Of a DNA stretch of 5,735 nucleotides, positions 1-5,077 are shown in pieces (the stretch's first letter is position 1; each line of letters starts with the position of its first letter). Source of the DNA: Desulfobacterales bacterium (GTDB lineage Bacteria; Desulfobacterota; Desulfobacteria; Desulfobacterales; C00003060); NCBI GenBank assembly GCA_020347085.1, contig CP070769.1:143492-149226 (forward strand), read 5' to 3'. The notes below the pieces were generated by a model, which saw nothing but the letters and a program-made list of their open reading frames with translations, was not told the origin of the DNA and searched no databases. Made by a program: the position numbers and the translations under genes.

Positions 1-60
1 CCCAAGGAGATTGACATTGCTCATTTTATTGCTTTGGCCAAGGAAGGAATGTTTAAGTAA
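1..60 (+). CDS. C-terminal end of an unidentified protein (partial)
   Basis: Frame 1 is open from the first base to a TAA at 58-60 and encodes 19 residues ending in ALAKEGMFK. The tail is a mixed hydrophobic/charged, probably helical segment with no recognisable motif, so no function is assigned. It is on the same strand as the potassium channel gene, with 72 nt between them, and could be cotranscribed with it. A coding reading is inferred from the clean stop and the following gene on the same strand; the fragment is too short for certainty. Confidence 0.5.
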   Translation, partial: PKEIDIAHFIALAKEGMFK

Positions 61-132
61 GAACGGATACGTCTCCGAGAGGAACAACAGATAAGACCAC
101 AAGAGCGACATGATGGCACGAATTACACTGCC

Positions 133-1275
133 ATGCTGACTCGGATATGGCAGCGCTTTTTGAGGCGTCGGACGTGGCCGGTCGTGTTGGCCATCATCCT
201 GATCTTTTTACTCACTTCTGTGAGTATATTGCTTTTTGAACATGGCACCAATCAGGGTTTTCGCGGCTTTGGGGATGTTATTTGGTGGACCATCGTTACA
301 GCATCAACCGTGGGTTATGGCGATAAGGTGCCTGAGACGTCAGGTGGACGTGTGATAGCTATCCTAGTGATAGTTATTGGTGTGCTTGCCGCCAGTATTG
401 TAACCGGCAGAATTGCCTCGTGGCTAGTAGAATGGAAGATAAAGGAGGGGAGCGGCTTGGCCAGTCAAAAGAAACTCGGACAGCATCTGGTAATATGTGG
501 CTGGAAGAACGACATGCCCGGCTTCTTAATGGGCATCCTCAAAGCTAATCGGCAACTGACCTCTGAGGAGATCGTTCTAGTTAGCATGGTAAAGCCAGCA
601 GCAGTGGAGAACCTTCGATCCGTTCCGGAATTGCAAAACATAGGTTTTGTCCGAGGCGACTATGTGGATGAGGCGGTTCTCCACCGGGCCAACGTCAGGC
701 AGGCGGCCAAGGTACTGGTTCTGGCTGACAGCGGCATCGACGCCAGCCCCCAGGAGGTGGACTCGCGGATCGTGATGACTGCCATGACGATTAAATCGAT
801 CTCCAAGGATATTGATACGTGTGTGGAATTGATTGATTCCAAATTCGAGCGCTATCTGCGAAGCGTTCACTGCGATGAGATATTCCTATCCCCACATCAC
901 AATCGGATTCTTCTGGCCAACGCCTCTGCTGACTCTGGTGTTTCCCATATTATCAGCGACCTTCTCGATATGGACCAGAACCGCCTGGTGACCAAGGAAT
1001 TGCCAGCTGGATTTGTCGGCGAAACCTTCGGCAGCCTCAGCCAGTATTTCATGGAGTCTGAAAATAGCATCTTGATCGGTGTGCTGGAGAATACCGGAAA
1101 CATCTATCAGCGCAAGAGAGAAGCCTTACGGATGGCACAAAGGACCCCCGATCTCTCTCGATTGGTTGCCAACCTTCAGGAGGTGAAGAAGCTTGAGGGC
1201 AACCACCCCGTGTTTAATCCTGGCCCGGATTATAGAATCAAGCCATACTCCCGGGTTATCCTGGTACAGACATGA
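133..1275 (+). CDS. Two-TM potassium channel with cytoplasmic RCK (TrkA-N/TrkA-C-like) domain
   Basis: Predicted inner-membrane K+ channel of 380 aa. A hydrophobic helix (about residues 15-36) is followed by a pore helix and the selectivity filter TVGYGD (59-64), then a second helix (about 73-98). This is the minimal 2-TM pore that assembles as a tetramer. The cytoplasmic part starts near 117 with the Rossmann-like strand HLVICGW (118-124), continues through GDYVDE (175-180), ANVRQAAKVLVLAD (186-199) and FLSP (251-254), and ends in a TrkA-C-like segment (about 285-380). The order matches MthK-type RCK-gated channels, and the VICGW strand is shared with MthK as I recall it; the classic GxGxxG nucleotide loop is not intact. 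The ligand cannot be read from sequence. ATG 133 is the only usual start codon after the in-frame TAA at 58-60, but no good Shine-Dalgarno sequence precedes it. A cyclic-nucleotide-binding gene follows after 16 nt. Confidence 0.93.
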   Translation: MLTRIWQRFLRRRTWPVVLAIILIFLLTSVSILLFEHGTNQGFRGFGDVIWWTIVTASTVGYGDKVPETSGGRVIAILVIVIGVLAASIVTGRIASWLVEWKIKEGSGLASQKKLGQHLVICGWKNDMPGFLMGILKANRQLTSEEIVLVSMVKPAAVENLRSVPELQNIGFVRGDYVDEAVLHRANVRQAAKVLVLADSGIDASPQEVDSRIVMTAMTIKSISKDIDTCVELIDSKFERYLRSVHCDEIFLSPHHNRILLANASADSGVSHIISDLLDMDQNRLVTKELPAGFVGETFGSLSQYFMESENSILIGVLENTGNIYQRKREALRMAQRTPDLSRLVANLQEVKKLEGNHPVFNPGPDYRIKPYSRVILVQT

Positions 1276-1291
1276 TTAACGAGGCGGAACC

Positions 1292-1816
1292 ATGGATGAA
1301 AGGCCTATTGTTGAGAAGTTAAGAAAAATTGTATTGTTTCAAGCGATTAAAGATGATGACAAGAGGCTGGCAAAGCTGTCAGGGATCGTCTCTGTCCGGC
1401 ACTGCAAAGCGGGTCATAACGTCATTACTGAGGGTGACGCTGGAAGCGAGTTTTTCATCTTGAACAAAGGCACCGTAGACGTGTTCAAACGTACGCTTGA
1501 CAACGATGCCTTTACCATCGTTACACTGACGGATGAAGAGGATGTATTTTTCGGCGAACTGGCCCTCATGGACGAGGAACTCCGCTCAGCTTCTGTGACT
1601 GCCAATATGGATTGTGAATTTCTGGTCATTAACCGTGATGACTTTAACCGTTTGGGTGACGAAGACCCCTGGTTAGGGCTGCTGGTTACCCGGGCCATTG
1701 GCCGGGCTGTGTCGAGAAGGCTGCGAAAGACCAATGAAGATCTCATCATCCTATTCGAGGCACTTGTTGGAGAGGTAGACGAAAGTGGCAACTTGGAGGA
1801 GCCTGGTAAGGATTGA
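1292..1816 (+). CDS. Single-domain cyclic nucleotide-binding protein (Crp/cNMP-BD fold, no HTH)
   Basis: A 174-aa protein made almost entirely of one cNMP-binding beta-roll. The N-terminal helix (MDERPIVEKLRKIVLFQAI) leads into GHNVITEGDAGSEFFILNKG (about 41-60), the typical entry of the family. The phosphate-binding cassette is FGELALMDEELRSASVTA (87-104), with E89 and R98 at the positions that contact the ribose and cyclic phosphate in CAP/PKA-type sites, so nucleotide binding looks feasible. A long C-helix covers about 125-158, and the acidic tail stops before any DNA-binding helix-turn-helix, so this is unlikely to be a transcription factor. A GAGGCGG ribosome binding site at 1281-1287 supports ATG 1292. 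It lies 16 nt after the K+ channel gene, which suggests an operon and possibly a regulatory role for the channel (inference). Whether it binds cAMP, cGMP or neither is unknown. Confidence 0.9.
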   Translation: MDERPIVEKLRKIVLFQAIKDDDKRLAKLSGIVSVRHCKAGHNVITEGDAGSEFFILNKGTVDVFKRTLDNDAFTIVTLTDEEDVFFGELALMDEELRSASVTANMDCEFLVINRDDFNRLGDEDPWLGLLVTRAIGRAVSRRLRKTNEDLIILFEALVGEVDESGNLEEPGKD

Positions 1817-1896
1817 AGATTTACGATTGAAGATTGAAAGATTTGAAGAAAGTCTTTGATCCCTGAGTCATCAGTTTCCAATCGTCAATCGTCAAT
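1811..1896. repeat. Imperfect inverted repeat with GATTGAAGAT words at the convergent gene junction
   Basis: The 22-nt arm at 1819-1840 matches the reverse complement of 1875-1896 at 18 of 22 positions, with a 34-nt loop. The left side also carries the direct repeat GATTGAAGAT at 1811-1820 and 1825-1834. The TGA stop of the cyclic-nucleotide-binding gene (1814-1816) lies in the first word, and the stop of the convergent DUF218 gene (1892-1894) lies in the right arm. A transcript from either side could fold into a long stem, so a bidirectional transcription end is possible, but there is no clear T-run. The low-complexity word repeat looks like an intergenic expansion that has reached both stop codons. 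Confidence 0.6.
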
Positions 1897-2536
1897 TCCC
1901 AACGGCGTACTTCATGGCATAGGCCACGATCTTTATGTACTCTGAAAAGACGTACATGACATAATCCTCTTCGTCGGCAAAGAAGTCCTCAAGAGGTCTG
2001 TCTGGAAATGAAGGATATGAAAGGATTTTTACCTTCTCGTCTCCAAAGACCTTGTCTAAGACTATCCTGAAACGGCGGGCATGAGGCGCATCGGTCACGA
2101 CAAGGACCGACTGAAAGGGATGCCTTTTCCAGTAAGCATAAAGGAGCTTGCAATCGGTAAAGCTGCTAACTGAATCTTCCAAAATTGTGAGCTTTTCCAG
2201 GGGCAGGTTTTCTTTCCCAAACACTTGTCTCAAAACCGAAGCCCACGAGCAATCCGTCATCCCATAAATCTCCTGAAACTCCTTGGTTACAGGAGAGATC
2301 TTTGGCGTGGTTGTAATCAACCGGTTGCCCCACCCGTCCTCGAACAGATGCACTGCATAGACGAAGTTCGTTTCTATGCGACTCGCTGGTGCAAAGATCG
2401 CCTCGCATTTTTCAAGAGGGTCCCTTTTCCCAAGAAAACCCCCAAGGCGTTTTGCGATGGGGAATCGGAACTGAAAGAGGAGGGATATAAGGAAGATTAT
2501 TGCGAAGAGGACCGTCCAGAATATTCTGCTCTTCAT
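1892..2536 (-). CDS. Membrane-anchored DUF218 (YdcF/SanA-like) family protein
   Basis: A 214-aa protein with a basic N-terminus and one hydrophobic helix (about residues 5-23) that should act as an uncleaved signal anchor, placing the rest outside the cytoplasm. The body resembles the DUF218 Rossmann-like fold: a first strand AIFAPAS (46-52), an EDS...S segment (120-125), then VLVVTDAPHARRF (144-156), equivalent to the family's VTs-x-x-H-x-x-RA motif with H152 and R155, and a C-terminal helix FSEYIKIVAYAMKY (197-210). Members include E. coli SanA, ElyC and YdcF, linked to envelope integrity; the biochemical reaction is not settled. The usual glycine-rich first loop (LGGG) is replaced by APAS, so this is a divergent member. 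It lies 88 nt downstream of adk with a hairpin between them. The start ATG has no obvious ribosome binding site, but the frame is closed by TGA 18 nt upstream. Confidence 0.72.
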   Translation of the reverse strand: MKSRIFWTVLFAIIFLISLLFQFRFPIAKRLGGFLGKRDPLEKCEAIFAPASRIETNFVYAVHLFEDGWGNRLITTTPKISPVTKEFQEIYGMTDCSWASVLRQVFGKENLPLEKLTILEDSVSSFTDCKLLYAYWKRHPFQSVLVVTDAPHARRFRIVLDKVFGDEKVKILSYPSFPDRPLEDFFADEEDYVMYVFSEYIKIVAYAMKYAVGN

Positions 2537-2563
2537 GGAGTCGCAGGTGCGTGATCACAGCGA

Positions 2564-2611
2564 TTAGCAAATGCCTGCCCGAATCAGGTGGTTTCGGGCA
2601 GGCACCTCACG
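2564..2611. repeat. Palindromic intergenic repeat, copy A (12-bp perfect hairpin)
   Basis: TGCCTGCCCGAA (2572-2583) and TTCGGGCAGGCA (2593-2604) are perfect reverse complements around a 9-nt loop, giving a strong GC-rich stem between the adk stop and the DUF218 start. On the minus strand the stem is followed only by TTTGCTAAT, a poor U-tract, so it may be a weak terminator or attenuator for adk rather than a strong one. The flanking bases are shared with a second, shorter copy at 4689-4720, which argues for a dispersed repeat element as well as a local structure. Confidence 0.7.
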
Positions 2612-2624
2612 TGCGCATCAGATC

Positions 2625-3299
2625 CTAGAGTTTTGACGTAAGCTCCGCTGTTACCTCTTGAACACTCGGAGCCCCGTCGAGGGTTATGTATTTGATTCGG
2701 CCTTCTTTTTCAGCAAGGTCTTTAAAATAGTAAGAAGAGGCCAAGGTTCCCGTTTCTGTATCATAATAGATACTGTGGCGTTTGTCGATGGCGCCTTCGT
2801 CCTGGTCGTCAGAGCGTTCCGAAAGTTCACCACCGCAGACCCGACATTTGTCCCCGTCCGGCTTAATGGCATCGATAAAAATATTATTTGGATGGTTGTT
2901 GTCATTTGCGCAGAGTCGGCGCCCCATGATCCGGTTCTTGGCAATCTGTCTATCCAGCACGACTTCTACGACTACGTTCAAGTCAAGACCCTCGTTTTTG
3001 AGGGCCTCATCGAGTTTAATGGCCTGATTCTTGTTTCTGGGGAATCCATCCAGGAGCCATCCATTCTTACAATCGTCTTGTTTTAGGCGGTCCAAAATCA
3101 TTGGGATGGTAATGTCGTCAGGCACCAGGTCTCCACGGTCAATGTATTCTTTGGCCTTGGCACCCAACTCAGTACCTTTGGAGATATTTTCCCGGAAGAT
3201 TGCGCCTGATTCAATATGAGGCAGGTTGTGTTTCTCCTTAAGAATCGCCCCCTGCGTCCCCTTGCCGCTGCCGTTCGGTCCAAACATTAGAATGTTCAT
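2625..3299 (-). CDS. adk: Adenylate kinase with variant Cys/His LID
   Basis: Adenylate kinase of 224 aa, catalysing ATP + AMP to 2 ADP in the cytoplasm. The P-loop is GPNGSGKGT (7-15), the AMP-binding segment includes HIESGAIFREN (28-38), and DGFPRN (84-89), GRR (126-128) and RSDDQDE (162-168) are the usual later motifs. The long LID (about 126-175) contains C130, H136, C152 and C155, probably a structural zinc site, but the first pair is C-x5-H instead of the common C-x2-C. SGA replaces the usual TGD after the P-loop helix. The frame is open up to 3371, but ATG 3299 is chosen because it puts the P-loop strand at the N-terminus and has an AAGGAGAGG ribosome binding site (3303-3311). The DUF218 gene follows downstream. 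A divergent UMP/CMP or archaeal-type NMP kinase is less likely given the full Adk motif set. Confidence 0.93.
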   Translation of the reverse strand: MNILMFGPNGSGKGTQGAILKEKHNLPHIESGAIFRENISKGTELGAKAKEYIDRGDLVPDDITIPMILDRLKQDDCKNGWLLDGFPRNKNQAIKLDEALKNEGLDLNVVVEVVLDRQIAKNRIMGRRLCANDNNHPNNIFIDAIKPDGDKCRVCGGELSERSDDQDEGAIDKRHSIYYDTETGTLASSYYFKDLAEKEGRIKYITLDGAPSVQEVTAELTSKL

Positions 3300-3302
3300 A
3301 CA

Positions 3303-3311
3303 CCTCTCCTT
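3303..3311 (-). promoter_or_regulatory. Ribosome binding site of adk
   Basis: AAGGAGAGG on the minus strand has its AGGAG core 6 nt before the ATG at 3299-3297. It decides the start in favour of the internal ATG over the upstream in-frame ATG at 3371, which would add 24 residues that do not resemble an adenylate kinase N-terminus. Confidence 0.85.
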
Positions 3312-3410
3312 TCTCACCTGGTTTCCAACACAAACGCAAATTTGAAGTCCGGACAGGTCACGGCCTCGCACCCGGACATGACATGGAAATTACCTGAGTA
3401 CGAAGCTTCC

Positions 3411-3437
3411 CCTATAAGAACGCGTCGATTTTGTCAA
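3411..3437 (-). promoter_or_regulatory. Candidate sigma-70-type promoter for adk
   Basis: On the minus strand a perfect TTGACA -35 (3432-3437) is followed after 15 nt by TATAGG (3411-3416), a 4/6 match to the -10 consensus. The spacer is short, so the -10 assignment is uncertain. Transcription would start near 3404 and give a leader of about 105 nt before the adk start. Confidence 0.45.
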
Positions 3438-3474
3438 GGAGTTTGAATGGGAAAGGCCGCAGGCAATGCTGATG

Positions 3475-3502
3475 TTGACAGCGGTATTCGGGCCTGTTAA
3501 AT
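3475..3502 (+). promoter_or_regulatory. Candidate sigma-70-type promoter for the GHMP kinase gene
   Basis: TTGACA (3475-3480) is a perfect -35 and TTAAAT (3497-3502), 16 nt later, is a 4/6 -10. The predicted start near 3509 leaves a leader of only about 24-30 nt before the likely start codons. The promoter is divergent to the adk promoter in the same 233-bp gap. Confidence 0.5.
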
Positions 3503-3523
3503 GAACATAAATATGGATGTTCA
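3502..3523. promoter_or_regulatory. Inverted repeat TGAACAT-N8-ATGTTCA, operator-like
   Basis: Two perfect 7-bp arms (3502-3508 and 3517-3523) are separated by 8 bp, giving 15-bp centre-to-centre spacing. The site begins at the last base of the proposed -10 box and covers the predicted transcription start of the GHMP kinase gene, where a repressor dimer would block initiation. In RNA it could instead form a weak hairpin just before the start codon. No regulator is encoded nearby, so the binding protein is unknown. Confidence 0.4.
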
Positions 3524-3532
3524 AAGAAAGCT

Positions 3533-4594
3533 TTGGCTGTGATCCTACTAAAGAACCGTCTCGAATCGAGCCCTGTGGAGGCCACGGCTGCTTGCAGGAT
3601 CGATTGTGGCGGAACCCTTGATATTAAGACTTTCTATTATCCCCTGCGTCATCTGTCTCCGTGCACCTTTAACATGGCCCTCGATATGAAGACCCGGGTT
3701 CGGCTTCTTCCTTACAGTGCTGGTGAAATAAAGGTTTCATCAAGTGGCTTTAGGAGCGAAGTGCACCGAGCTGACAGGGCCCCCTTCAGTGGTCCGTTAG
3801 GTTTGGTCTTCGCCATTGCGACTTATTTCAGGGTTGAAGGCGTGCATATCGAGATCACATCTAAGTCGCCACCACGGAGCGCCCTCGGAGGCTCTTCCAC
3901 AGCGGCTGTAGCCATAATCGGGGCACTGGCAAGTGCCTTGTCAGGCGATGATGGAACGCCTCCGCCGAGCACCGAGCAAATCGTGCTTTTGGCCCATGCG
4001 CTTGAGGAGGCAGTTGCTGGGATTCCTTGTGGGATGCAGGATCAGCTGGCCGCGGCCTACGGAGGCGTCCATGCCTGGTATTGGCCTGGAGATCCCGGAC
4101 AACCCCGTTTCAAGAGGACTGAGGTTCTGAAGAAAGAGGAGTATGCTACACTGGAAAGACACCTTCTGGTTGCATACTGCGGTGTGCCCCACCAGTCGCG
4201 CGACATTAACAGTAAGTGGATCGAACAGTTTGTGAGGGGTAGTGGAAGGCATCTTTGGCCCGAAATTGTCACCTGCACAAAAGAATTTGTTGAATCCATG
4301 ATCGCGAAGGATTGGGGTGCTGCTGTGTGGGCTATGAACAGAGAGGTCGATATAAGAAGAAAAATGACGCCCGAAGTCTTTGATGAAGTGGGCGTGGCAC
4401 TTGTCGAGAAAGCTTTGACCCTTGGCTGCGGGGCAAGGTTTACAGGTTCCGGTGGTGGAGGGTGCATCTGGGCCATGGGTGAAAAGCAAGATATTCGGAC
4501 CTTGGGGCCGGAGTGGGTTGATATATTATCAGGGAGGAAGGGCGCCAAGCTGCTCGACGTACGGATAGACCCTAAGGGATTGGAAGTAGCCTGA
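3533..4594 (+). CDS. GHMP-family sugar kinase (galactokinase/HddA-like)
   Basis: A 353-aa GHMP-superfamily kinase, expected to transfer the ATP gamma-phosphate to a sugar or related small alcohol in the cytoplasm. Motif 1 is CRIDCGGTLD (21-30), equivalent to the FAGGGTD region of heptose-7-phosphate kinases. Motif 2, the ATP-binding loop, is SPPRSALGGSSTAA (112-124 region). GMQDQLAAAYGG (167-178) carries the probable catalytic D170. Motif 3 is GCGARFTGSGGGG (298-310). Length is normal for the family. The substrate cannot be read from sequence; heptose 7-phosphate, fucose or another hexose are all possible, and no heptose or capsule genes are adjacent. The start is uncertain: TTG 3533, GTG 3539 (GAAAG 8 nt upstream) and GTG 3575 are in frame, with no ATG available; GTG 3575 would give the short N-terminus typical of HddA-like kinases. 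It appears monocistronic, with its own promoter and another promoter directly after it. Confidence 0.85.
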   Translation: MAVILLKNRLESSPVEATAACRIDCGGTLDIKTFYYPLRHLSPCTFNMALDMKTRVRLLPYSAGEIKVSSSGFRSEVHRADRAPFSGPLGLVFAIATYFRVEGVHIEITSKSPPRSALGGSSTAAVAIIGALASALSGDDGTPPPSTEQIVLLAHALEEAVAGIPCGMQDQLAAAYGGVHAWYWPGDPGQPRFKRTEVLKKEEYATLERHLLVAYCGVPHQSRDINSKWIEQFVRGSGRHLWPEIVTCTKEFVESMIAKDWGAAVWAMNREVDIRRKMTPEVFDEVGVALVEKALTLGCGARFTGSGGGGCIWAMGEKQDIRTLGPEWVDILSGRKGAKLLDVRIDPKGLEVA

Positions 4595-4596
4595 TG

Positions 4597-4626
4597 TTGA
4601 CGGTGCCTTGTCTGATATTATATATT
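4597..4626 (+). promoter_or_regulatory. Candidate sigma-70-type promoter for tatA
   Basis: TTGACG (4597-4602) and TATATT (4621-4626), each a 5/6 match to consensus, are separated by 18 nt. The region downstream is AT-rich (TTAATTAA at 4628-4635). Predicted transcription starts near 4633, giving a leader of about 135 nt that contains the two repeats listed below. The -35 starts three bases after the GHMP kinase stop codon. Confidence 0.55.
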
Positions 4627-4688
4627 GTTAATTAATCCTCAAACGGTTTCAATTTAAGGGAGAACAAAGTCACGCATTTGTTCCGGGC

Positions 4689-4720
4689 TTAACGGATGCC
4701 TGTTCGGGCAGCATCTCACG
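4689..4720. repeat. Palindromic intergenic repeat, copy B (shortened)
   Basis: This segment aligns with 2564-2611 over 28 of 32 positions, sharing ATGCCTG, TTCGGGCA and CTCACG blocks in the same order. It lacks 15 nt that in copy A form the inner stem and loop, plus one G. The loss reduces the hairpin to a weak stem. It lies in the presumed tatA leader. Confidence 0.6.
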
Positions 4721-4747
4721 GAACACTACGAAACGGAACACCATGAA
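4718..4747. repeat. Two tandem 15-bp units upstream of tatA
   Basis: ACGGAACACTACGAA (4718-4732) is followed immediately by ACGGAACACCATGAA (4733-4747), identical at 13 of 15 positions. The unit starts within the last bases of palindromic copy B. It may be a small slippage duplication or a paired binding site; its position, 20 nt before the tatA start, does not distinguish these. Confidence 0.6.
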
Positions 4748-4757
4748 ATTGATATAC

Positions 4758-4763
4758 AGGAGG
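4758..4763 (+). promoter_or_regulatory. Ribosome binding site of tatA
   Basis: A perfect AGGAGG sits 5 nt before ATG 4769, supporting that start and suggesting efficient translation. Confidence 0.85.
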
Positions 4764-4768
4764 ACTCC

Positions 4769-5077
4769 ATGTTCGGATTAGGCGCACCAGAACTGCTGAT
4801 CATTGCCCTGCTCATCCTTCTTATTTTTGGGGCCAAACGTCTTCCAGCCATAGGGACTGGACTTGGAAAGACGGTCAAGGAGATTCGCGGCATCAAGAAG
4901 GAGTTGAAGCAAGACAAAGAACCAGGAAAAGAGGCGGAGTCAGATGAAGATTCTGGTCCAAAAGAGAAATCGCTGGAGAGCAAGCTGGCTGATAAAGTCA
5001 TTGAGCGGGTTCCAGGCATAGGGCAGGCCAAGAAAATCAAAGACAAGGCTGAAAAAATCAAAAAGATCGTTAGTTGA
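4769..5077 (+). CDS. tatA: Sec-independent protein translocase subunit TatA
   Basis: A 102-aa TatA/E-family protein, the pore-forming component that polymerises with TatBC to export folded twin-arginine substrates across the inner membrane. The sequence begins MFGLGAPELL with the conserved polar residue E8, followed by a short transmembrane helix (about 8-21), the FG hinge (F20-G21), and an amphipathic helix starting AKRLP (22-26) and running to about 46 with conserved glycines. The tail is highly charged, acidic at 47-68 and lysine-rich toward the end. FGAKRLP favours TatA over TatB, which usually has LGP at this place. No tatB or tatC is visible here, so the partners must be elsewhere. The stop codon overlaps the start of the lipid kinase gene by TTGA. 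Confidence 0.93.
   Translation: MFGLGAPELLIIALLILLIFGAKRLPAIGTGLGKTVKEIRGIKKELKQDKEPGKEAESDEDSGPKEKSLESKLADKVIERVPGIGQAKKIKDKAEKIKKIVS

Noticed and set aside
1414..1881. Minus-strand open frame of 155 codons opposite the cyclic-nucleotide-binding gene
   Set aside because: It is serine-rich antisense translation without motifs and runs through the junction repeat.
2225..2554. Plus-strand open frame of 109 codons opposite the DUF218 gene
   Set aside because: It is antisense to a gene with recognisable family motifs, and its translation shows no domain or signal.
2572..2604. Strong intrinsic terminator between adk and the DUF218 gene
   Set aside because: The stem is strong, but no proper T-run follows on either strand and the sequence recurs elsewhere, so it is listed as a repeat with possible weak termination.
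3300..3371. N-terminal extension of adenylate kinase to ATG 3371
   Set aside because: The 24 extra residues precede the P-loop strand that normally starts the protein, and a strong ribosome binding site points to ATG 3299.
3522..3535. Small hairpin CAAAG-AAAG-CTTTG hiding the TTG start of the GHMP kinase
   Set aside because: A 5-bp AT-rich stem with a 4-nt loop is too weak to support a regulatory claim.
3941..4548. Two long minus-strand open frames opposite the GHMP kinase
   Set aside because: They lie entirely within a gene with all three GHMP motifs on the plus strand, and their translations are low-complexity shadows.
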